From the NCBI GenBank assembly GCA_039602395.1, contig JBCNJP010000008.1, positions 69,775,095 to 69,839,094 on the forward strand: a stretch of DNA of 64,000 nucleotides. The letters run 5' to 3'. The notes below the pieces were generated by a model, which was given only the letters and a program-made list of their open reading frames with translations, made no database searches and was not told where the DNA came from. Numbering within the stretch: the stretch's first letter is position 1; every line of letters starts with the position of its first letter. This document shows, one piece after another, positions 21,955-32,787 of the stretch. Source of the DNA: Deinandra increscens subsp. villosa (lineage: Eukaryota; Streptophyta; Magnoliopsida; Asterales; Asteraceae). A program made the position numbers and the translations under genes.

Positions 21955-22199
21955 GAGGTGGGAGGAAGGACATGCAACTCATGAATTCTGTATTGGTGTT
22001 GAGGTTGGAGAGAAGGAGTTTGGGTGGTGTAAATAGATGCAGTTAATTAGTGGAAATACATGAATCAAGAAGAAAAAAACGACAAGGTTGAGGAATTAGG
22101 AATATATACCATACTAGGTGGGTCTTGAGTATTGATGAAGATGTAAATTAAATAACCATCATCATATGTTTAATATATATTTAGTCACTGGGAAATGGA

Positions 22200-22556
22200 G
22201 GTTGGCGAAGTGATAGATGTACACCTACTATCTAAATTGAGAATCAAGAACACGAAATTGATCAAGAAATCGAAGAATTTTATTGATAAACGGACTGAAT
22301 TACACAGAGAAAGATGAAATACAATACTTGTTACAAACCGGAGTTCGAACCCAGCTATTTATAGCTGTTAACTAACTAAAACATAAATTTAAAACAAGTT
22401 TCATTCTAGCCCCTGATCTTCCACAGCTTTAACACTTGTTGCCCGATAACTTTTCTGCTCCACATTAAGTAACTAAAATGTTACATTATCAGTCCCTGAA
22501 GAATGTTGAATTATCAAAACCATTCCAAACTTAGTTAACAAGCATTAACACCAACA
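22200..22556 (-). repeat. Putative 3' LTR of copia element 1
   Basis: On the minus strand it begins TGTTGGTGTTAATGCTTG directly after the polypurine tract and ends near TATCACTTCGCCAACC, giving nearly inverted termini (TGTTGG/CCAACC). The 5' LTR is not present for comparison, so the outer border is tentative. Confidence 0.5.
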
Positions 22557-22719
22557 TTCTCCCCCCTAATTCAATATTCTTTGCCAAGGAACAATTTCAA
22601 GAATTAATCCTCAATGAATGTGCATTAACACCACATGCCAGGGACTCAATGAGTTTACACATGCTAGTGTGCCCAAACATCTTGAACTAATCTGAAATCT
22701 GTCCCTATATTATAAAGTT

Positions 22720-24331
22720 TTAAGCTTGATAATCTTTTACTCCTAGCAACTGCCTCAGATCTGCAAATCTCACTCTTGGCAGTGCTTTAGTCAAAATATC
22801 AGCTTTTTGCATATCTGATCTCACAAACTCTACTTTTATCATACCAGCCTCTATACATTCTCTGATATAGTGATACCTTAAATGTATGTGCTTGGATCTC
22901 CCATGGAATACTGGATTCTTCATCAAAGAAATAGCTGAGTGATTGTCCACATGTAGTACTATTGCTTCTGATTCTTCACCAGTTATTTCCTTTAGTAACC
23001 CAGCCAACCACACTGCTTGACATGCTGCATTTGTAGCAGCCATAAACTCTGCTTCACAGCTTGACAATGCAACAGTTTTCTGCTTCTGAGAATGCCATGA
23101 AATGATTGAATTGTTATAGTAAAACACATTTCCTCCAGTGCTTTTACCATCATCACTATCCATGACATGGTTGCTATCACTAAAACCAGTCAAGTCTCCC
23201 AACTTTCCTCTTTGATAACAAAGCCCATAATTGACTGTCCCCTTCACACATCTAATCAAATGCTTGACTGCCTTCATATGTGCCTCTTTAGGTCTTTGCA
23301 TAAACCTGCAAACAATGCCAACAACATAGCATATATCAGGCCTTGATTGTGTCAAATACCTTAGGGACCCAACTAGCTTCCTGTATTAGGTTGCATCCAC
23401 ATCCTCTCCACCCTCTTCCTTCTACAGCCTCAATTCAGGATCCATAGGTGTTTTAGTATCATTGCATCCTTCAAGCCCTGCTAGTTTGATTATCTTCTCT
23501 GCATAAGTTGTTTGCTTCAAGTAGATTCCTCCTTTTTCTTGTGACACTTCCAATCCAGATAATAGTTGAGAAGCCCCAAGTCAGTCATTTCAAATCTTTC
23601 TTGCATTTCCCTCTTGAAATTCTTAACTTCTTTTTTATTGGAACCTGTTACAAGCAAATCATCAACATAAACACCAATTATTAGATTCATACCATTCTTA
23701 CTTCTTGTGTAAACTGCCTGCTCATGCTGGCATCTCTTGAATCCCAATTCCTTCAGAACTTCATCCAACTTGACATTCCAAGCTCTTGGAGCTTGTTTAA
23801 GACCATACAATTCTTTAATTAGTTTGTAAGCCTTGTGTTCTTCACCCCTTTTAATGAAACCTTCAGGCTGCTCTACATAAACAACTTCCTTCAATGTTCC
23901 ATGCAGGAATGCTGCCTTCACATCAAGATGATAAACTTCCCAATCCATTCTTGCAGCATAAGCCAATATCAGTCTTATAGTCTATATTCTGGCTACCGGA
24001 GCAAATGCTTCCTCATAGTCCACACCATATTGTTGCACATAACTCTTTACAACTAATCTTGCTTTATATTTGACTATATTCCCTTGTGCATCCTTCTTAA
24101 TCTTGTGTAACCACTTCAAACCAATAGGTTTACATCCTTTAGGTACTTCTGATAAAACCCATGTTTTGTTTCTTTTTATGGATTCATTTCTTCCCTCATA
24201 GCTATCTTCCATTCCTAATGCATACTTGCTTCCTTATAACTATGAGGCTCTGACTCTTGCACCAGTAGCAATTCTATCAGATCAAGCTGCTCTTGCCTTT
24301 GATTTCTGATCCTTTGCCTATCACTTAACAC
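22720..24331 (-). pseudogene. Copia reverse transcriptase/RNase H, broken frames
   Basis: Three separate frames together cover the copia RVT_2 domain and RNase H. 24212-23982 is the N-terminal RT part (GFKWLHKIK-like, KARLVVKSY). 23966-23517 holds DVKAAFLHG, LYGLKQAPRAWN and the catalytic YVDD (YVDDLLVTGSN). 23355-22720 holds TQSRPDI, the RNase H block SGFSDS/DGKSTGG, SWHSQKQKTVALSSCEAE, HVDNHSA and the C-terminal KADILTK. The segments are separated by stop codons and frameshifts (for example near 23516, 23970 and 24213), so no complete enzyme can be made. Confidence 0.85.
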
Positions 24332-25597
24332 CTAGTCATTGTACCTTGCAGGAATATGTATTGCTCTATTAGACTTCCTTGTACTTACACCTTGATTCGC
24401 ACCATCTTGTGAAGTTCCCACATGCCCACTACCTTCTGCATGCATACTTGAACTAGACCCTGCAACAGTATCAATTGTAGCTTCAGAATGCTCATGATCA
24501 TGATCCAACTCATAATCACCTCCAAGACCATCCTGTTCATTTTTTGATTCTGATTCCAAACCTTCCTCAATTTTGCTCCAGCCAATATTCTTACTCTTTT
24601 CTGCAACACTTATTGAACCATCCCACTCCCACTTTCTGCTCTCATCAAACTGAATATCCCTGCTTACCACAACTTTCTTATTATGTATGTCATACATTCT
24701 ATGAGCTTTAGTACCCTCCTGGCTACCTAGATACACCATAGGACTACTCCTATTATCTAGTTTCCTTAATCCTGGTTGAGTATCCTTTACATGCCCAATG
24801 CACCCAAACACTCTTAGATGCTCAACATTTGGCTTCTTGCCTTTTAAAGCTTGATAAGGTGTCATGTTTTCAAGAGCCTTAGTAGAACTCCTATTCAACA
24901 AGTATACTGAGTGCCTCACTGCCTCTCCCCAAAACCTGTTTGGTATGCCCATTGCCTTCAACATACTCCTGGTCATCTCCATTATGGTTCTGTTTCTTCT
25001 CTCTACAACCCCATTTTGCTGTGGAGAGTAGGGTGCTGTTAAAAGCCTCACAATTCCATTTATCTCACAGAACTTGTTAAACTCTCTAGAAGTGAACTCC
25101 CCACCTCTATCTGATCTCAGACTTTTGATTTTCTTACCATACATACTTTCCACATTATCCTTGTAACTAATGAATGTAGAGTATGCTTGATCTTTAGTTT
25201 TTAATAAGTATACCCACATATATCTTGTTGCATCATCAACAAGTAACATGAAATACTTATTTCCTGCAAAAGTCTGAGGTTCAATTGGACCATACAGATC
25301 CATTGATACCATTTCTAGTGGTTCCTTGGATCTGTAAAGTGATTCTTTTGGAAAAGAACTTCTCACATGTTTTCTTGCAAGACAGGCATCACACAGTTTT
25401 CCTGTATGATTAATCTCAGGCACTCCTATTATCATTTTTCCTTTTGTCATTGCCTCAAGTGTTCTAAACCCAATATGCCCAAATCTACCATGCCATAACC
25501 AGGCACTTTCATCAACCTTACCCAAGAAACACTCTGATGTACGAGTTATCAATTTTACCTTATATAGCCTATTTGGTGACCTCTTTACCTTTAACAA
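24332..25597 (-). CDS. Copia integrase and GAG-pre-integrase fragment (421 codons open)
   Basis: Open frame covering the integrase of copia element 1, the enzyme that inserts the cDNA into chromosomal DNA. The zinc-binding HHCC part is visible as LWHGRFGHIGF...CDACLARKH. The catalytic DDE triad is present: Asp in SMDLYGPI, Asp in SLRSDRGGEF, Glu in GVVERRNRT. The C-terminal part (VFGCIGHV, VYLGSQEGTKAHR) leads into an acidic linker and ends at a TAG (24332-24334) before the reverse transcriptase. In an intact element this frame would read through, so it is a fragment of a broken polyprotein. Confidence 0.85.
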   Translation of the reverse strand: MLKVKRSPNRLYKVKLITRTSECFLGKVDESAWLWHGRFGHIGFRTLEAMTKGKMIIGVPEINHTGKLCDACLARKHVRSSFPKESLYRSKEPLEMVSMDLYGPIEPQTFAGNKYFMLLVDDATRYMWVYLLKTKDQAYSTFISYKDNVESMYGKKIKSLRSDRGGEFTSREFNKFCEINGIVRLLTAPYSPQQNGVVERRNRTIMEMTRSMLKAMGIPNRFWGEAVRHSVYLLNRSSTKALENMTPYQALKGKKPNVEHLRVFGCIGHVKDTQPGLRKLDNRSSPMVYLGSQEGTKAHRMYDIHNKKVVVSRDIQFDESRKWEWDGSISVAEKSKNIGWSKIEEGLESESKNEQDGLGGDYELDHDHEHSEATIDTVAGSSSSMHAEGSGHVGTSQDGANQGVSTRKSNRAIHIPARYND

Positions 25598-25660
25598 TAG
25601 TTTTCATGTTTTATCATAAAGCCAAAGATTATCTTCCTTCATTATGACCTCACAACCTTG

Positions 25661-28213
25661 TGACACCTCGTCCGAAAATCCAGGTCAAACCACATACTTT
25701 GACTTTTAATTAAGTATTAATTGTGCTTAACCTGATCTGATTCCTGTTTAAACTGTTAATTACTGTGTCTGACTGTTAACTGATGACGTAAACCTAATCC
25801 CGCGTTTGTGCTAAAAGCGTATACCCGTTAAGAATATTATGATTCCATGTGTAAATCATGGAACTTCAATAACAAGAAAAATAAATATAAAATGTATTTT
25901 TATATTTTATCCGGAACTGGTGTCGAACACTTATATAATCGACACATTAAACTGATAAGCGATCGATCGTCTGAAACTATTCGGTTTTAAACAATATGAT
26001 CGGTCGAGCTTAAAACTGATACAGACTGACAAACTGAAAACATTATCCGTAACCCGTGCGGAAGACTGAAAAACATAACTGATTTCTGAAAAACTTTTAT
26101 AATCAACTTAAACAATTGTTTTTATGAAATAAAAACATCACGAACGAAAATCGTTGTCAAGACTTAAGCCTAACCCCAACCGAACACCTAATTGGGCCCG
26201 ACATGGCCCAATAGGCCCAATTAGCCTAAAACAATGGAACCGAGCCCGAAACTTCGATCCGTTACTCAAATATAATATTCCGAATAATCGTGGCGACCCG
26301 AAACCTCAACCGATGCAAAACGGGCCCGGGCCTCGATCCGGTGCCCCGTTTGGGCCCGTACGGCCCATTACCGACAAACAAGCCCGAATACATTTTTCTT
26401 TTAAATGATTTGGCCCAATATAAAGCTCAAAGCCCAATGGGATTATTTTCATAATTTAAACCCATGAAACTTGTGTTAATATTTATAAAATGGTTATCAA
26501 GTCATTTATATACTTTATGAAACTTCTACATTACAAAAACCATTTTTATTAAACATGACAAGTTTTATAAAGACAAATCACTTACTCACTTAGGTTTTAT
26601 AAAAGAAAAGTGTAGGAGATTTTTTCTATAAAAATTGTGGCAAAGAGCATGGCCACCACACCCTACTCTTCATCCTAGCTCTAATCATCACCAAATAGTG
26701 AGAGGTAACTTAACACTCAACTTACCACACCTCCATCTACCAACTCACTTACACAAGACCAACCCCTTCACTCTTCTCTTTCTCCCTCACCCTTTCTGTC
26801 GAGATACACCACAACCATCACCACCTTTTTTCCTTTCTTCTTCACAACCACCATCATCATCCTTAATCACCACCATCCACCACCATGAACCACCGCCACT
26901 ACCTTCTTCCTCCCCTCCTTTTCTTGCCGTGAACCACAACCACCACAGCCGCCATCCATTGCTCCTTCTCCTCCCTCACGACACCACACCAACCACCACC
27001 TGCTCCTGCCGCCGCTGCTGTACCCACCGCAACCACACAACCACGCCACCACCACTATGTATCTTGCTGCTGCGACTGAACTGCTGCCTCCCGCCGCCTA
27101 GCTGCTGCCTCCCGCCGTCTAGCTGCTGCCTCCCGCCGCCTTGCTGCCGCCGGAGCTGCTGCTGTCGGGACTGCTGCTGTGAACAGCCGCAGGCCACCGC
27201 CACCCCCCGTTTCTCTCGTTTTCTTTCCTCACCCGTTGTGAGTCTTTTAACCGGTTTCGTCTGGGAATGTTGTACGTGAGTCAGGACTCCTCTGTTCTGC
27301 GAAAGCGGAGACCTGGAACCACCCTGATCCACGTACGTTTTAGATCACATTGTATATATATGATAAACCGAAAAGATGCCAATGCGCACAATCAAAAGAG
27401 ACCCTCAAGCGTCCAAAACCCTCAGCCTCTGTCACTGATGAGAACGTTGTTAAAAATGTTTCAAAACTTCAGTTGACTTTGTATAGTATCCAACAAAACC
27501 TCCGTGATCTATTCTTTTTCTTTTCTCAACCCCTCTGGAGCATGATGTTGTGCTTACGAAAAGGTGTCGTGAAAAATGTTGTACGGAAACCAGGTGAGCT
27601 TGATAGAATGTACAAATATACTTAGGACTTATGTGTGTGAACTGGATAGATTTTCATAATTAATAAACCTTAAAAGATAAATAATGTGATGAAACTGCTT
27701 GAGTAAGCGAAAGCAGCATGAGTTTAAAGATTGGACCAAAATACCGGCAATCGCCTGAACACGCGAAGTAACCGAAGCTGAAAAGGGTTCCTCAGTCACA
27801 GACAAGCTGGTATGATCCCTGACAACGCCTTTTCACTCAAAATTCAGTGGTCAAGTTTTTTTTTTGTGATTATGTTTTTTTAATTTAATTTTTTAGCTTA
27901 ACTTCTTATTCGTTTATATTGTTTTTTAAGTACATGTTGCCAGATATTAAATCTCTCGGGCTTGATTTCAGGGGAAGTCTTTTAAATAATCAGGAGTAAT
28001 TTTTGAAGAATTGGTTGTTAATTTTTAACTTTTTATAACTTTGTTAAAGTTTAAATCAAGTTTAAAAAGGTTTTTGGTGATGTTTGCATGTTTTAAAAAA
28101 GGGAGGGGGGCATCATCCGTCCCGCCTCTGCACCGTCGCTGCTGCCTCTCTCCGATTCTCCTCACTCTGCCACCGTCGCCATCATCCGACACCCGTTTCT
28201 TGGTCGGAATCAA
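25661..28213. other. Unassigned repeat segment between two copia fragments
   Basis: Non-coding 2.5 kb. It starts close to TGTGACACCTCGTCCG (about 25658), a start that resembles long LTRs of Ty3/gypsy (Tekay-like) elements. It includes a GC-rich, GCCCAA-rich part (26180-26420) and a possible TATA context near 26630. A CCACCA/CTGCTGCCTCCCGCC low-complexity stretch (26730-27230) creates long meaningless open frames. A solo gypsy-type LTR is possible but unproven; I found no protein domains. Confidence 0.35.
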
Positions 28214-29845
28214 CTATAATGGATACTGACTGGACTGAATGTTGTGAAAAATTTTCTTATGTGTGTCAGCTTCACTTTCTGTATCAGCTTCCTGTGTTTC
28301 AGGAGTGTCTGCCCCAGGGTGAATGTCTGCTTCATGATCATTTACAGGATCGGTGGATTCCTGGGCAGCTGTGTGTTCAGTTTCTGAGGCATTTGCTGGA
28401 GCATTGGAGACGGAGTGTGGGAATGACGGTCTTGTAACGGGATCTTCAAAAAATTCTTCCGCTATAACCGGTTCCAAACCGAACGGACGAAAAAACTGAT
28501 TATAGTCAAAAGCATGAGGAGGACCCACTCCCCCATCGGATGGATTTTCTTCTAGCCAGTCAACATTGGTGGACTCCATCACGATCCCAGTTGTTTTGTT
28601 GAATACCCTATAAGCAGAGCTGGCATAGTAACCTACAAAATAACATTCATCAGACTTAGCTGCAAATTTAGGGACCTCAGTGTTTATCAAAACCGTGCAG
28701 AGACACCCAAAAGCCCGAAGGTGTCCGATTCTGGGCTTATCATGGTAAATCAGCTCATATGGGGTTTTCTGCTGCCGCTTATTTATGAGCACCCGATTCT
28801 GGACATAACAAGCAGTGTTAACTGCCTCCGCCCAAAACATGGTCGGTAGCTTCGAATCACACAGCATAGTACGCGCGGCTTCAATCAGGGTCCTGTTGCG
28901 TCTTTCTGCAACGCCATTCTGCTGAGGGGTATAGGGGGCACTGTATTGATGCTCAATACCCTGTTCTGCACAGAAGTTGTCAATGCTTTGATTTTTAAAC
29001 TCAGTCCCATTATCACTCCTGATGGTCTTCACTTTATGCTTCAATTTGTTTTCAATGAGTTTGATGAAGGCGATAAGAATACCTGCAACATCACTTTTCT
29101 TGGACAAGAAAAACACCCAAGTGAAACGAGAATAATCATCAGTGATAACCAAACAAAATGCACAACGGTTAAGGCTTAACATACTGACTGGACCGAATAG
29201 GTCCATGTGAAGCAGCTCCAGTGGCGATGAAATCCTGTTGAACACCTTTGGTTTGTGTGGTCGTTTGTGCTGCTTCCCCTTAGCACAGGCCACACACTTC
29301 TCCTTGATCACAAATTCGTTAATCGGAAGGTCTTTGACAAGACCTCCCCTAGCAAGCCGATTCAGATTCTTTAAATTCATGTGCCCCAATCTTCTGTGCC
29401 ACAACTGAGCGTGGTTCTCAGCAGTTTTAGAAAGAAGACATGCCACTTCAGATGTGGGGGGTTTCTGCATGTTGAGCACATATGAGTTACCATATCTTGG
29501 TGTTCTCATCAGCACCCAGTCGTCAGGGATGGAGTATCCAGGTTTAAGAATGAGGCATTCCTTATTGTTGAAGAGAACTGGATACTCCCGATCGCATATC
29601 TGAGAAACACTTAACAAGCTGTGTTTTAACTGCTCGACATAATTGACATCATTGAAGCTGAGACAACCATTGCGTACGGTGCCTTTCTGACTGATATATC
29701 CCCCAACTCCTCCGGCGAATGACACATATCCTCCACCAAATTTTTCCAAGTCTTGCAGTAGAGATAGGTCACCCGTCATATGCCTGGAACAACCACTATC
29801 AACATACCATAGGTTGCTGACAGTCCTCCTTGGCTGTTCCTGCAT
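28214..29845 (-). CDS. Copia element 2: protease and integrase (RT missing)
   Basis: 543-codon open frame with the aspartic protease motif WYVDSGCSRHMTG (Asp16-Ser-Gly) and a GAG-pre-integrase/HHCC zinc region (LWHRRLGHMNLKNL...CVACAKGKQ). The integrase catalytic residues are Asp in HMDLFGPV, Asp in IRSDNGTEF and Glu in GVAERRNRT, followed by the usual FGCLCTV and GYYASSAYRVFN blocks and an acidic, Thr/Glu-rich linker. It ends in TGA-type context at 28214, where the reverse transcriptase should start; no reverse transcriptase or RNase H follows, so the element is 3'-truncated. It is a different family from copia element 1 (the integrase motifs differ throughout). Confidence 0.88.
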   Translation of the reverse strand: MQEQPRRTVSNLWYVDSGCSRHMTGDLSLLQDLEKFGGGYVSFAGGVGGYISQKGTVRNGCLSFNDVNYVEQLKHSLLSVSQICDREYPVLFNNKECLILKPGYSIPDDWVLMRTPRYGNSYVLNMQKPPTSEVACLLSKTAENHAQLWHRRLGHMNLKNLNRLARGGLVKDLPINEFVIKEKCVACAKGKQHKRPHKPKVFNRISSPLELLHMDLFGPVSMLSLNRCAFCLVITDDYSRFTWVFFLSKKSDVAGILIAFIKLIENKLKHKVKTIRSDNGTEFKNQSIDNFCAEQGIEHQYSAPYTPQQNGVAERRNRTLIEAARTMLCDSKLPTMFWAEAVNTACYVQNRVLINKRQQKTPYELIYHDKPRIGHLRAFGCLCTVLINTEVPKFAAKSDECYFVGYYASSAYRVFNKTTGIVMESTNVDWLEENPSDGGVGPPHAFDYNQFFRPFGLEPVIAEEFFEDPVTRPSFPHSVSNAPANASETEHTAAQESTDPVNDHEADIHPGADTPETQEADTESEADTHKKIFHNIQSSQYPL

Positions 29846-29943
29846 TCATATGAGAAGCTAGTTAGATTTTGGTACCCAGGCCTTAACTGGTCTGGGTGAG
29901 ACTGGTCTGTCCTTGATTGGACTGAGAATATCTTTATTGTTGG

Positions 29944-32787
29944 TTAATTTAGACCCTTTGACCTCTTGAAAAGACATTGAGTGTTTTTTGTACACTCCCT
30001 TAGGTTTGAAAGACAAATTAACAACTTTCGGGACATTCCACCTATCATCATTTCTCTTGTTGACTGAAACAGGTTTTGAGAAAAAAAGTGTTTCAGAAAA
30101 CCTCCTAAAACAGGTTGAGGTGGAACAGGTGATTTGTGAAAATCATCCTGCTTAGGGAAAAAAACAGGTTTTGTAGGTTTATTAAATAGTTGGGTCAGTT
30201 TGGTTTTCTGTCCCTTTGGTTGAGAAGCATGCTTCTTTTTCTCAGCTTTTACCTTAGGTACACTGTTCTGCACCTTTGTTTGGGAAGCATGCTTTTTCTT
30301 CTCAACTTGTACCTTAGGTCTAAGAGGCACATTGTTCTGCACCTTTGGTTTGTAAGGTGCAGACTTTTTGATCACTGTAGGTGCCTTTGGACCTGTGGGT
30401 ACTTTCAACTTGGTATTGAATTTTTCAGGGACATGTTTGCTGTTTGTGCTGCCATATGATCGCCCATGATTATTCTTAAAGTGAGGTTTGGGAAAATAGG
30501 GTTCATATGGCCTGTGCAAGCAGTTTCTTGCCACATGTCCAGGATTTCCACACACATGACAAGACTGCTTCTTTGGGACAGCGGGAGTTTGTAAATAGAT
30601 CTTTCCTGTGGAAATCCAAGAAGGTTTATCATTTTTATTAATCCAACAAACTTTGCCTTTGGGCCTAGTTGTTAACACATACTCCCGCTGTATTGGCACA
30701 AACTGGTCATACACTGAGTTTACCTCAGGATAGGGGATAAGATCAGGTGACCTGTTCACCTGCATGTTCTGCACATTCTTAGTATCACAACTGTTCACAC
30801 TAGCATTCACCTTCGTGTTTTCACACACAGAAGTGTTTAGACTCAAACCAACATCAGATATATGCAAATCAGAATTAATCGGTTTGGAACCAGCAACCCG
30901 TGGTTCCTTACCTTTTCTCAAAATTTTCACATGTCTTAGAGGTTTAGCAACTGTATCATCACAAGCACCAAATTTAAAATTGTCACACAAAGAAGTTTTA
31001 TCAAAGACATCAGACTCAGCAAATTTCAGTTTGGAACCATCAGTAAAAAGACCATTTTTATTCCAGTCAAATTTTTCAAAAGACTCTTGACTTGAAAGAC
31101 TTGAAGTTTCTGCCTTTTCACTTCCCTTACTGCTAACTACATCTGCACAAGAAGTAGAGGTGTTAGTGGAGTTAGAATTAGGAGATGAGATTTTTATAGG
31201 GCATTCAGAAAGTCTTTTGTCTATGTCGGCTAAAGAGTCTGTTGTCCCCTTTGATGGTATATGTTCAGAAATCATATCATGCATGTGGGGCATGGGGACA
31301 GTGTGAGTTGATGTTTCTTCTTTGTCATCATTTCCAAAACCTAGACCTGAATTTTGTTGAACATATTTCATCCTAACATCAGAGTTATAGAAAATAGATC
31401 TTGCTTCTAGCATTTTTGATTGAATCTTATTATTAGCATCTATTTTACTCTGAGATTTAGCAAGTTGATCTCTCAATTCTTCTACCTCTTTTGTTAGATT
31501 TTCAACTTTTGTGTTGGCAACTCTCAACAAAACTCTAGTGTCACTTAATTGATTATCTAGGTTTGTTACATCAAGCTTTGCTGCTTCATACTTTTCCCTA
31601 TGAACTTTAGCCATATCTTTGAAATTATTAGATTCTCTAGTGGCACGTTCACAGTTAAGTGATTCATAATAGAATTTAGATTCATATTCTTTGTAAGCTT
31701 TAAATACTTCCGCACAATGAGGACAAGAACAATTGCATACCTGTGTGTTGCTAGAGTTGACTTCAGGCCCTGGAGCAGTATTCACCATGAATGCATGTTG
31801 GTTCATCTCCAGTGCTTCTCTCTCTGCTTCTTCCTCAGCTAGCATGGCGATGTGGGTAAGACTTAGACTGAGATCATCAACCTGAGTAGACCAGTCGTAT
31901 CCTCCTGGGGTACTTTGAACAACAAGGGCTTTATCATCAGCTCCTACTTCCCTTTTCTTGACATTCTGCTGTTCATCACTTTTAGCACCTCTTTCAACTT
32001 TGGGCTTGGTGCACTCTCTGGCATAGTGACCGTATTCATTGCAGTTGAAGCATCTCAGATTGGCTTTGTTGAAGGATAGCTTTACTCCTTTCCCATCATT
32101 CCAAGTCTTGCTCCCAGTTCTTTCCATATACTGCTTGGCTCTCAGAGCCGACATCCCCATTTGATAAGATATGTCCATCTTTTCAAGGTCATCTGGATTT
32201 ACTTGATTCACATCCTCATGAGACAGGTCATTTGGAAGTAAGGTACCTGCAACCAAAGCTTGACAACAACTCATTATTCCTATTCCCAAGGCAAAACTAG
32301 AGTCTTTAGCTAAATTGTTAACATCCAATGTAACCAGATTAGAGCCATTTGAGGAGCTTGATCCACTAGTAGCTTGAGAAATGAAGGCTAGAGGGTTTGA
32401 TGTCAGATCAATTGTTTGAGTTACAGGTGTGCTGGGCTGTGATATAAAGGCTTGATTCACTTGTTTGGCCGCTGCTCCAATTCCCTGTTTTCTTGCCCTT
32501 TTGAGTTTCTTTTCTTCATAAGCTCGAATTGTAGACATGAGTGAGCTAAGGGTTGCTGTGTTCAAGTCCAAGACTCCTTCCATTACCTCCACTGTGCTAT
32601 CCCAGTTGGGGGGTAAGGAGCTAATCAGCTTCTTGCTTACTTCCTTTTGAGTGTATGTCACCTCAGCTTCTTTCATTGCGGTGACGATTTTGATGAACCT
32701 TTGCAATTGTGTATCTATATTTTCCCCATGAATGTAGTTGAAATCATTAAATTGCTCTCTAAGGTTCTCTTTCCTCGACTCCTTCAT
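29944..32787 (-). CDS. Copia element 2 gag polyprotein with two zinc knuckles
   Basis: 947-codon frame. The N-terminal gag (UBN2-type: QLQRFIKIVTAMKEAEVTYT, LISSLPPNWDS) is followed by a first CCHC zinc knuckle (Cys246, Cys249, His254, Cys259 in CFNCNEYGHYAREC). A long region with a coiled coil (about residues 370-460, EKYEAAKLDVTNLDNQLSDT and following) comes next, then a second knuckle near residue 742 (CHVCGNPGHVARNC), then a Lys/Pro-rich tail. Gag packages element RNA into virus-like particles. The unusual length comes from the spacer between the knuckles. A frameshift near the 3' end diverts the frame, while the expected continuation (KAWVPKSN-like) is readable in another frame at 29850-29960. 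Confidence 0.85.
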   Translation of the reverse strand: MKESRKENLREQFNDFNYIHGENIDTQLQRFIKIVTAMKEAEVTYTQKEVSKKLISSLPPNWDSTVEVMEGVLDLNTATLSSLMSTIRAYEEKKLKRARKQGIGAAAKQVNQAFISQPSTPVTQTIDLTSNPLAFISQATSGSSSSNGSNLVTLDVNNLAKDSSFALGIGIMSCCQALVAGTLLPNDLSHEDVNQVNPDDLEKMDISYQMGMSALRAKQYMERTGSKTWNDGKGVKLSFNKANLRCFNCNEYGHYARECTKPKVERGAKSDEQQNVKKREVGADDKALVVQSTPGGYDWSTQVDDLSLSLTHIAMLAEEEAEREALEMNQHAFMVNTAPGPEVNSSNTQVCNCSCPHCAEVFKAYKEYESKFYYESLNCERATRESNNFKDMAKVHREKYEAAKLDVTNLDNQLSDTRVLLRVANTKVENLTKEVEELRDQLAKSQSKIDANNKIQSKMLEARSIFYNSDVRMKYVQQNSGLGFGNDDKEETSTHTVPMPHMHDMISEHIPSKGTTDSLADIDKRLSECPIKISSPNSNSTNTSTSCADVVSSKGSEKAETSSLSSQESFEKFDWNKNGLFTDGSKLKFAESDVFDKTSLCDNFKFGACDDTVAKPLRHVKILRKGKEPRVAGSKPINSDLHISDVGLSLNTSVCENTKVNASVNSCDTKNVQNMQVNRSPDLIPYPEVNSVYDQFVPIQREYVLTTRPKGKVCWINKNDKPSWISTGKIYLQTPAVPKKQSCHVCGNPGHVARNCLHRPYEPYFPKPHFKNNHGRSYGSTNSKHVPEKFNTKLKVPTGPKAPTVIKKSAPYKPKVQNNVPLRPKVQVEKKKHASQTKVQNSVPKVKAEKKKHASQPKGQKTKLTQLFNKPTKPVFFPKQDDFHKSPVPPQPVLGGFLKHFFSQNLFQSTREMMIGGMSRKLLICLSNLRECTKNTQCLFKRSKGLN

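Larger units (their letters stand above)
22200..25660 (-). mobile_element. Ty1/copia retrotransposon 1, 3' LTR to GAG-pre-integrase, decayed
   Basis: Reading on the minus strand, the order is GAG-pre-integrase, integrase, reverse transcriptase, RNase H, polypurine tract and 3' LTR, which is copia order. The polypurine tract is AATTAGGGGGGAGAATG (RC of about 22555-22570). The LTR then begins TGTTGGTGTTAATGC and probably ends near 22200 in GCCAACC, so about 357 bp. Upstream of the GAG-pre-integrase region homology stops near 25660, so gag, protease and the 5' LTR are missing here. Confidence 0.8.
28214..32787 (-). mobile_element. Ty1/copia retrotransposon 2, gag to integrase, 3'-truncated
   Basis: Minus-strand gag frame (32787-29944), a short disrupted junction (29943-29846) and a protease-integrase frame (29845-28214). 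No reverse transcriptase, RNase H, polypurine tract or 3' LTR was found to its left, and no LTR was defined to its right. Orientation is the same as copia element 1, but the sequence is clearly from another lineage. Confidence 0.85.

Noticed and set aside
26635..27332. Long overlapping frames on both strands (214 and 118 codons) rich in Pro, His, Thr, Ser and Cys, or in Gly, Gln and Arg
   Set aside because: They arise from CCACCA/CTGCTGCC low-complexity DNA; no domain, no splice context, and both strands are open for the same reason.
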